A DNA stretch of 5,890 nucleotides, taken from contig CAMLKS010000173.1 of assembly GCA_946480675.1 (NCBI GenBank), positions 1 to 5,890 of the forward strand. Reading direction: 5' to 3'. The position numbers and the translations under genes were made by a program. The notes beneath the pieces are model-generated. The model saw only the letters and a program-made list of their open reading frames with translations, was not told the DNA's origin and made no database searches. Source of the DNA: an uncultured Bacteroidota bacterium (GTDB lineage: Bacteria; Bacteroidota; Bacteroidia; Chitinophagales; Chitinophagaceae). Shown in pieces: positions 1-4,628 of the stretch; the first letter of the stretch is position 1; every line of letters begins with the position of its first letter.

Positions 1-33
1 CGCTCTGATAAACAGCAACCACTACGCATAATA

Positions 34-55
34 AAAGCCGGCTATTACCGGCTTT
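34..55 (-). terminator. Rho-independent terminator, possibly bidirectional
   Basis: A perfect 8-bp inverted repeat (AAAGCCGG / CCGGCTTT) encloses a 6-base loop. Read on the minus strand the stem is followed by TTTTATTAT, a usable U-tract, and it lies about 37 bases past the stop of the minus-strand gene ending at 93. On the plus strand the stem ends in TTT and then AGCTAATT, a weaker U-tract, so it may also stop a rightward gene from outside the window. In that direction one frame is open from base 2 and ends at a TAA at 29-31, three bases before the stem. Bases 1-33 hold nothing else I can identify. Confidence 0.8.
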
Positions 56-92
56 AGCTAATTAAATAGACTTGGATGGTGTGTAGTATCTT

Positions 93-740
93 CTAAAATT
101 TATTCTTCCTGAAATCCCCTCGCTTCCACGCTTCAAAGAATTCTGCCCAGGCAAGCGGGCTAAATACATTCATCGGCTTTTGCTGGCCATAGTAAACAGC
201 ATTTTGGGATTGGATATTCTGATACGCTGACTGATTTTCGCGCCCGTCTCTCGGTAAAGTATAGGCTAATGCACGCAACATTAAAGCATTGGTGTTTTTA
301 CGTGCTATTTCATACTTATCATCAGGTATACGCCAGTGTTTGAACGCATAGTCAAACTGCTCGCGCGATGGTAATGGGCGGATAATAGTTTCCGGCAGGT
401 AAAAAGTATCCTGCACCATTAATTGAATCAATGAGAAATAGTGGCCCTTAATATCTTTGGGTATCACATATTCCTTCCCTCTAAAACCTAATTGAGAAAA
501 TTGCAAGGTATCACCTTTATAAGCAACAATAGAAAAAACACCCAGATTGCTCGATTCTACACCACGGTTCTTGTTTTTCACAAGCACTGTAACATTGGGT
601 ACAGCACGCAGGCTATCGGCCGTCATAGTAACACCATTTATCTGCACAATATTCTCATATGGGTCTTGCGCCGATGCTGTTTTTGCCAGGGCTATACAAC
701 ACATGGTTGCGATACAGAGGGAACGGAATTTACTATGCAT
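93..740 (-). CDS. Secreted protein with carboxypeptidase-regulatory-like beta domain
   Basis: The 215-residue product starts with a clear Sec signal peptide (basic start, hydrophobic core at about 8-20, cleavage likely after TASA at residue 24). It is probably periplasmic or surface-exposed; Cys14 and Cys15 do not form a normal lipobox. Residues about 32-94 resemble the CarboxypepD_reg-like beta-sandwich common in Bacteroidota: an NGVTMTADSLRAVPNVTV strand pair, then GVFSIVAYKGDTLQFSQLGF. The rest (95-215) is polar with several Trp/Tyr residues and a basic C-terminus. There is no TonB plug or barrel, so this is not a SusC-type receptor, and no catalytic motif is visible. The reading frame can be extended three codons to a TTG at 749, but the ATG at 740 gives a normal signal peptide and is preferred. 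The gene is monocistronic, with a terminator downstream, and is divergent from mrp. Its specific function is unknown. Confidence 0.85.
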   Translation of the reverse strand: MHSKFRSLCIATMCCIALAKTASAQDPYENIVQINGVTMTADSLRAVPNVTVLVKNKNRGVESSNLGVFSIVAYKGDTLQFSQLGFRGKEYVIPKDIKGHYFSLIQLMVQDTFYLPETIIRPLPSREQFDYAFKHWRIPDDKYEIARKNTNALMLRALAYTLPRDGRENQSAYQNIQSQNAVYYGQQKPMNVFSPLAWAEFFEAWKRGDFRKNKF

Positions 741-746
741 GTTGCT

Positions 747-754
747 CAAAGTTA
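747..754 (-). promoter_or_regulatory. Putative -7 element TAACTTTG for the secreted-protein gene
   Basis: Read on the minus strand, TAACTTTG matches the Bacteroidota -7 consensus TAnnTTTG exactly and ends six bases before the ATG at 740. Transcription from it would begin at or within a few bases of the start codon, giving a leaderless or nearly leaderless mRNA. The upstream -33 match is poor: a TTG at 781-779 with a 24-base spacer, longer than usual. The same motif also occurs by chance inside coding sequence (452-459), so this is a moderate call. Confidence 0.4.
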
Positions 755-760
755 AGCTCT

Positions 761-781
761 TTGCACATACTCTTTGTGCAA
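761..781. promoter_or_regulatory. Inverted repeat TTGCACA-N7-TGTGCAA, candidate operator
   Basis: Two perfect 7-base arms (761-767 and 775-781) flank a 7-base spacer. The dyad begins 20 bases upstream of the ATG of the leftward secreted-protein gene. It covers the region between its putative -7 element and -33 position, and lies about 120 bases upstream of mrp. A direct repeat CTCTTTG (757-763 and 770-776, 13-base period) overlaps it. The 21-base span suits a dimeric regulator. The binding protein is unknown, and the dyad could be a chance palindrome. Confidence 0.4.
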
Positions 782-833
782 GGCTTCAATCAATATTACC
801 AATAAAACTATTAATAGCAGTATTAGTATTTAG

Positions 834-866
834 TTTCACAAAGAAAGCAGGTATAACGTATTTTTG
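834..866 (+). promoter_or_regulatory. Putative Bacteroidota-type promoter for mrp
   Basis: TATTTTTG at 859-866 fits the -7 consensus TAnnTTTG. TTTC at 834-837 stands in for the -33 TTTG with a 21-base spacer. Transcription would start near 870-875, leaving a leader of roughly 25-30 bases before the ATG at 901. The surroundings (781-860) are AT-rich, as usual for such promoters. The call rests on motif and position only. Confidence 0.45.
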
Positions 867-900
867 CGGCACTTTACAGTCACTTTAACAAAGGTTTAGT

Positions 901-1995
901 ATGATAACAAAAGAAGCGGTAATAAAGGCATTGAGTAATGTTCAGGAGCCAGATCTGGGTAAAGACCTTGTTACGCTGAATATGGTGCATGATGTGGTAG
1001 TTGAGGGTAAAAATATATCGTTCACAGTTGTGCTTACCACACCTGCATGCCCACTAAAAGACATGATAGAAAAAGCATGCATCAATGCGGTGAAACTACT
1101 TGTGGATAAAGAAGCTGTGGTAACTGTGAACCTGACGGCCAATGTAAATACTAATCGTACAGATAGCAAGTCGGTATTGCCGGGTGTTAAGAATATCATT
1201 ATGGTAGCATCGGGCAAGGGCGGTGTAGGTAAGTCTACGGTAGCCGTAAACCTTGCACTGGGCCTTGCGCAGGAAGGTGCAGCTGTTGGGTTACTGGATG
1301 CGGATATATACGGACCGTCTATACCTATTATGCTGGGCATGCGCGATGAGCGCCCGATGATGACACAGGTAGATGGTAAGGGTAAAATAGTACCTATGCA
1401 GCGCTTTGGTATCAAAGCGATGTCTATAGGCTTGCTGATAGATGAAAAACAAGCTGTGATATGGCGCGGCCCGATGGCCAGCTCTGCTTTAAAGCAATTT
1501 ATTACAGATGTACACTGGCAAGAACTGGATTACCTGGTGATAGACCTGCCACCTGGCACGGGTGATGTGCACCTTACATTGGTACAGGCTGTGCCGGTAA
1601 CTGGTGCGGTTATCGTATCTACGCCACAGGCAGTAGCTGCTGCCGATGCCAGGAAGGCTATTATGATGTTCAAGCAGGAAAATATTAAAATACCTATACT
1701 GGGTATTGTTGAAAACATGGCCTACTTCACACCTGCTGAATTACCGGAGAATAAATATTATCTCTTTGGCAAAGGTGGTGCGAAACAAATGGCGGAACAA
1801 TTTGAATTGCCATTCCTCGGTGAAATACCATTGGTGCAAAGCATACGGGAAGGTGGTGATAAAGGTATACCAGCCATTCTTGATGATGAATCTGTTACAC
1901 AGGAAATATTCAAAGAACTGGCGCAGAATGTAGCACGTAATGTATCTATACGCAATGCCAACCTGGAGCCAACTAAGGTACTGCAGGTAAGTTAA
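901..1995 (+). CDS. mrp: Mrp/NBP35-family Fe-S cluster carrier P-loop ATPase
   Basis: This 364-residue cytosolic protein has the full two-domain Mrp (ApbC) architecture, a family that binds and transfers Fe-S clusters to apoproteins. Residues about 1-80 form a MIP18/DUF59 domain (EPDLGKDLVTLNMV, then TTPACPLKD with Cys50). Residues about 97-345 form the ParA/MinD-like ATPase: deviant Walker A GKGGVGKS (105-112), DAD (133-135) and the switch/Walker B DLPPGTGD (215-222). Length is typical. After the conserved VENM (270-273), where many Mrp proteins carry the cluster-binding CxxC, this one reads AYFTPAELPENKYYLFG with no cysteine. The only cysteines are Cys50 and Cys60 in the N-terminal domain. 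The ATG start is preceded by AAAGG six bases upstream. The gene stands alone on its strand, and its stop overlaps the convergent gene's stop. Confidence 0.96.
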   Translation: MITKEAVIKALSNVQEPDLGKDLVTLNMVHDVVVEGKNISFTVVLTTPACPLKDMIEKACINAVKLLVDKEAVVTVNLTANVNTNRTDSKSVLPGVKNIIMVASGKGGVGKSTVAVNLALGLAQEGAAVGLLDADIYGPSIPIMLGMRDERPMMTQVDGKGKIVPMQRFGIKAMSIGLLIDEKQAVIWRGPMASSALKQFITDVHWQELDYLVIDLPPGTGDVHLTLVQAVPVTGAVIVSTPQAVAAADARKAIMMFKQENIKIPILGIVENMAYFTPAELPENKYYLFGKGGAKQMAEQFELPFLGEIPLVQSIREGGDKGIPAILDDESVTQEIFKELAQNVARNVSIRNANLEPTKVLQVS

Positions 1996-2330
1996 GCCTC
2001 GGGAAAGTTATAACGAACACCATTACTGCTGATATAGTCGCCTATAGTTTGTGTGATTATATCAGCATTGTTTTTTAGGTTATGTGCAATGATGAGTACA
2101 TCATAGGTGTCACCTTTATATTGCTGTAGCGCATCGGCAGGATTTCCGCTTTCTTTGTACAATTGCATAAAGGTGTATTTATCCTCTTCTGAATAGGGCA
2201 CCATCACTACATGTTCTATTACACAATCTATCAGCTCGTCGTTAGATAATATGCGAAGGTCGGTATCAACAAGGTCTTCAAAATCTTCACAAATTTCAGA
2301 TGCCTGTTCGTATGTAAATGCGGTATTCAT
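1992..2330 (-). CDS. Small acidic protein of unknown function
   Basis: I do not recognise this 112-residue protein. It is cytosolic in character (no signal peptide or membrane segment) and strongly acidic, with 22 Asp/Glu against 6 Lys/Arg. The first half is rich in acidic helices (residues about 7-40), and the composition suggests an all-alpha or alpha/beta fold. It has two cysteines (14 and 36) with no metal-site spacing. It starts at an ATG 15 bases after the GNAT stop and is the last gene of the minus-strand operon. The gap contains TAGTTTTG, so it may also have its own transcript. Its TAA shares the bases TTAA with the mrp stop. A full-length frame closely packed behind the GNAT gene supports it being real. 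No function can be assigned. Confidence 0.75.
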   Translation of the reverse strand: MNTAFTYEQASEICEDFEDLVDTDLRILSNDELIDCVIEHVVMVPYSEEDKYTFMQLYKESGNPADALQQYKGDTYDVLIIAHNLKNNADIITQTIGDYISSNGVRYNFPEA

Positions 2331-2334
2331 AGCG

Positions 2335-2342
2335 CAAAACTA
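2335..2342 (-). promoter_or_regulatory. Possible internal -7 element TAGTTTTG
   Basis: In the 15-base gap between the GNAT stop and the next start, the minus strand reads TAGTTTTG, an exact TAnnTTTG match ending four bases before the ATG at 2330. It could drive a leaderless secondary transcript of the last gene. No convincing -33 element is present: the nearest TTG, at 2360-2358, leaves only about 15 bases of spacer. This is a weak call. Confidence 0.2.
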
Positions 2343-2345
2343 ATA

Positions 2346-2843
2346 CTAATCTAAAGACAACGTATACAGCCAATACCGCATGCCAAACCTGGGTGATATT
2401 TCTTTCTGTATGCTAAAGCCGTATTGTACATATAAATGCCGCGCAGCGTCCATGAATTCAGATGTATGAAGCGCTATCGTATGTTCACCACTTTCTCGTG
2501 CTTGCATTATACATTGTTCTATTAGCTGTTTGGCTATTCCTTTACCATTATATTCAGGGTGAACGCCCAGCATACGTATCTGGCACCAGTCTGCACGGTA
2601 TATTTCGGTGGCAGTACCGCTGGGTACAAAATATATCATACCCACTATCTGCCCTCCATCTTTGCACACAAATACCTTCGCACTTTCTATCAGGCTACGT
2701 GTTATTTCCTCGCGTTCCAGTATTTGTTTTAGTTCCTGCCATCCTTCTGCCGGTAGCACAGGCGCATATACACTGTAGCAAAGAACACCCAAAAGGTTTA
2801 ATTCCCGAAGGTCATCAACACTGGCTTTTGTATATGTCAGCAT
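2346..2843 (-). CDS. GNAT-family N-acetyltransferase
   Basis: The 165-residue product is a single GNAT domain, typical in length, expected to transfer an acetyl group from acetyl-CoA to an amine in the cytoplasm. The acetyl-CoA-binding motif A is clear: IRMLGVHPEYNGKGIAKQL (89-107), with the pyrophosphate loop NGKGIA at 99-104. The first position of the usual Q/R-x-x-G-x-G/A is Asn rather than Arg or Gln. Motif B follows (IALHTSEFMDAARHLYVQYGF, 123-143), where Tyr139 or Tyr141 could be the usual general-acid tyrosine. The acceptor cannot be read from the sequence; small amines, amino sugars, amino acids and protein N-termini are all possible. The start codon follows the symporter stop by a single base (TAAAATG), so translation is probably coupled. 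No Shine-Dalgarno sequence is evident. Confidence 0.9.
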   Translation of the reverse strand: MLTYTKASVDDLRELNLLGVLCYSVYAPVLPAEGWQELKQILEREEITRSLIESAKVFVCKDGGQIVGMIYFVPSGTATEIYRADWCQIRMLGVHPEYNGKGIAKQLIEQCIMQARESGEHTIALHTSEFMDAARHLYVQYGFSIQKEISPRFGMRYWLYTLSLD

Positions 2844-2844
2844 T

Positions 2845-4524
2845 TTAGTTGGCGCTACGTTTAATAAGAGTTAAAAGACTGATGAATACAACCAGCAATG
2901 CCCCTATCACATTCAGCCACAGGAAGGATATAATATCCATATTGTAGATGAGCACCACGATAGCCTCTGTAATAATAGCTGCAAAGAATACCCCCGTACC
3001 ATTTACACGTTTTATATAAAAAGCCACAAGGAAAATGCCCAGTATGGTTCCGTAAAATAAGGAGCCCAATATATTCACCGCTTCTATCAAAGAGCCCATA
3101 CGTGTAGCAAACATAGCTACTGCAATACAAAAGATGCCCCAGCCAAGCGTATGCAGCCTGCAAAGCCTCAACTCCTGTTTTTCATCTATTTCTTTTTTGC
3201 TGTTCAATAGCTGTATATCCATCAGCGAAGAAGACGCCAGAGAATTCAGTGCAGCTGAAATAGAACCCCATGATGCCAGGAATATCACGGCAAACAAAAG
3301 GCCTACCAAACCTTTAGGTAGATTGTGTTTTACAAAATATAGAAAGATATAGTTGGTGTCGTTATTATCGCTGCTGTAGCCGTATGTCACTATACGTTTC
3401 TTTACCGTATCGTGCAGTGCATCCAGTTGTTTCTGGTTGGCTTTAAATGTTTGTACCAGGGCATCGGGCACTGTTTGCGATGAACCTCTATAACCGGCAA
3501 TGCTATTGGCCGACTGCATATGGATGGCATGCAACGAATCATGCTGCGTTTGTATCTCAGCTACTTCCTGCGGGCGGGCATTTTTATACTTTTCATAGGC
3601 CGCATCATTAAAATAAACCGGCGCAGGCTGATAGCAATAAAATGCAAACAGCAATGCACCTAATAGCAGTATGGCAAACTGCATAGGCACTTTTACCAGT
3701 CCGTTCATTAACAGGCCCAGCCTGCTTTCGGTAGTGTCTTTCGCGGTAATGTACCTGCCTACCTGGCTTTGGTCGGTGCCAAAATAAGAGAGTGCCAGGA
3801 AGAAACCACCTATCACACCACTCCATATATTATAGCGGTCTTTCCAGTTAAATTCGGTGGTTATCACATTCAGCTTACCCGATTTCCCGGCTACATACAA
3901 TGCATCGCTCAAGCCTATACCATTGGGTAGTTCATCTACCACAAGATAGCCGGCTATCAGCATGGCGCCCAATATTATCAGGAACTGTAGTTTCTGAGTA
4001 TGTGCTACAGCCTTCGCCCCGCCTGTATAAGTATATATGATAAGCAGCCCACCGGTTATGATGTTGGTAAAATAAATATTCCAACCCATAATGGATGATA
4101 GGATGATAGACGGCGCATAGATGCTGATACCGGTAGATAGCCCACGCGATAGGAGAAATAGCACAGAGGTAAGCAATCGGGTTTTTCTATCAAATCTCGT
4201 TTCCAGGTATTCGTAAGCAGTATAAACATTCAACCTTTGAAATATAGGAATGAAGGTGATGCTGATAACCACCATGGCTATAGGCAGGCCGAAGTAATAT
4301 TGCACAAAGCGCATACCATCTGTATAGGCCTGCCCCGGTGCAGATAGAAAGGTAATAGCACTGGCCTGCGTAGCCATTATACCCAGCAGCACTACATACC
4401 ATGGCATATTCTTACCTGCCAGCAGGTACGTGTCAGACCCATGCTGGCCACGCCCTTTATACACGCCATAGGCTATGATGCCGGCAAGTGTTGCAAATAA
4501 TATGATCCAGTCTATCGTACTCAT
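2845..4524 (-). CDS. Sodium:solute symporter (SSS family) with large periplasmic loop
   Basis: This 559-residue inner-membrane protein belongs to the SSS family (TC 2.A.21), which couples Na+ entry to uptake of sugars, amino acids, sialic acid and other solutes. Family marks are TFLSAPGQAY (58-67), YLETRF (106-111), GTDQSQVGRY (249-258) and the Ser-rich helix SISAALNSLASSSLMDI (421-437). Hydrophobicity suggests 13 helices with the N-terminus out and C-terminus in; cytoplasmic loops are basic as expected. Residues about 299-390 form a hydrophilic insertion between helices 8 and 9, predicted periplasmic and helix-rich. The ATG at 4524 is chosen because the first helix starts directly after it and ATGA overlaps the preceding small gene's stop. 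An in-frame ATG at 4596 would add 24 polar residues over that gene. The substrate is unknown; the deacetylase neighbour hints at a sugar or a deacetylation product. Confidence 0.93.
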   Translation of the reverse strand: MSTIDWIILFATLAGIIAYGVYKGRGQHGSDTYLLAGKNMPWYVVLLGIMATQASAITFLSAPGQAYTDGMRFVQYYFGLPIAMVVISITFIPIFQRLNVYTAYEYLETRFDRKTRLLTSVLFLLSRGLSTGISIYAPSIILSSIMGWNIYFTNIITGGLLIIYTYTGGAKAVAHTQKLQFLIILGAMLIAGYLVVDELPNGIGLSDALYVAGKSGKLNVITTEFNWKDRYNIWSGVIGGFFLALSYFGTDQSQVGRYITAKDTTESRLGLLMNGLVKVPMQFAILLLGALLFAFYCYQPAPVYFNDAAYEKYKNARPQEVAEIQTQHDSLHAIHMQSANSIAGYRGSSQTVPDALVQTFKANQKQLDALHDTVKKRIVTYGYSSDNNDTNYIFLYFVKHNLPKGLVGLLFAVIFLASWGSISAALNSLASSSLMDIQLLNSKKEIDEKQELRLCRLHTLGWGIFCIAVAMFATRMGSLIEAVNILGSLFYGTILGIFLVAFYIKRVNGTGVFFAAIITEAIVVLIYNMDIISFLWLNVIGALLVVFISLLTLIKRSAN

Positions 4525-4628
4525 TTCCAGTATTGGGTAAACAGGTAATACAATACTATCTGCAGCAGCAGTACTATCAGCACTACTGCATACCATGTAT
4601 TCCAGTTATGTTTCTTGCTGTTATCCAT
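4521..4628 (-). CDS. 35-residue single-pass membrane protein, putative symporter partner
   Basis: A short frame fills the gap between the deacetylase and the symporter. Its ATG overlaps the deacetylase stop by one base (TAATG), and its TGA overlaps the symporter ATG by four bases (ATGA). AGGAAAG lies upstream at good spacing. The product opens MDNSKKHNWNTWY, polar and basic, continues with AVVLIVLLLQIVLYYLF (14-30), one transmembrane helix with a central Gln23, and ends TQYWK. Trp9, Trp12 and Tyr13 at one end and Tyr27, Tyr28, Tyr33 and Trp34 at the other form interfacial aromatic belts. The Lys pair favours a cytoplasmic N-terminus. Small single-pass subunits such as KdpF and CydX, and small partners of SSS transporters (YhdT with PanF, YjcH with ActP), are precedents. 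A role as symporter subunit is inference; I know of no named family for it. Confidence 0.75.
   Translation of the reverse strand: MDNSKKHNWNTWYAVVLIVLLLQIVLYYLFTQYWK

Noticed and set aside
2..31. Possible 3' end of a plus-strand gene (nine codons and a TAA just before the hairpin)
   Set aside because: The position before a hairpin is suggestive, but nine residues cannot be recognised, and another frame is open to 57 as well.
452..459. TATCTTTG, a plus-strand TAnnTTTG match
   Set aside because: It lies inside the secreted-protein coding region with no plus-strand gene after it; treated as chance, and a caution for the other motif calls.
741..749. TTG start for the secreted protein, three codons upstream
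   Set aside because: The ATG at 740 gives a standard signal peptide, and the TTG falls inside the putative -7 element.
942..1415. Long minus-strand frame inside mrp, and others like it (for example 1530-1718 and 1758-1961)
   Set aside because: These are shadow frames of a well-conserved gene; their products are low-complexity Ser/Thr/Pro-rich with no domain character.
2462..2848. Plus-strand frame of 128 codons opposite the GNAT gene
   Set aside because: The GNAT frame on the other strand has clear family motifs; this one is its antisense shadow.
4525..4596. Symporter start at the upstream ATG (4596), giving a 24-residue N-terminal extension
   Set aside because: The extension is polar, lies before the first predicted helix and would lie out of frame over most of the 35-residue gene. 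The ATG at 4524 overlaps that gene's stop (ATGA) and gives a normal SSS N-terminus.
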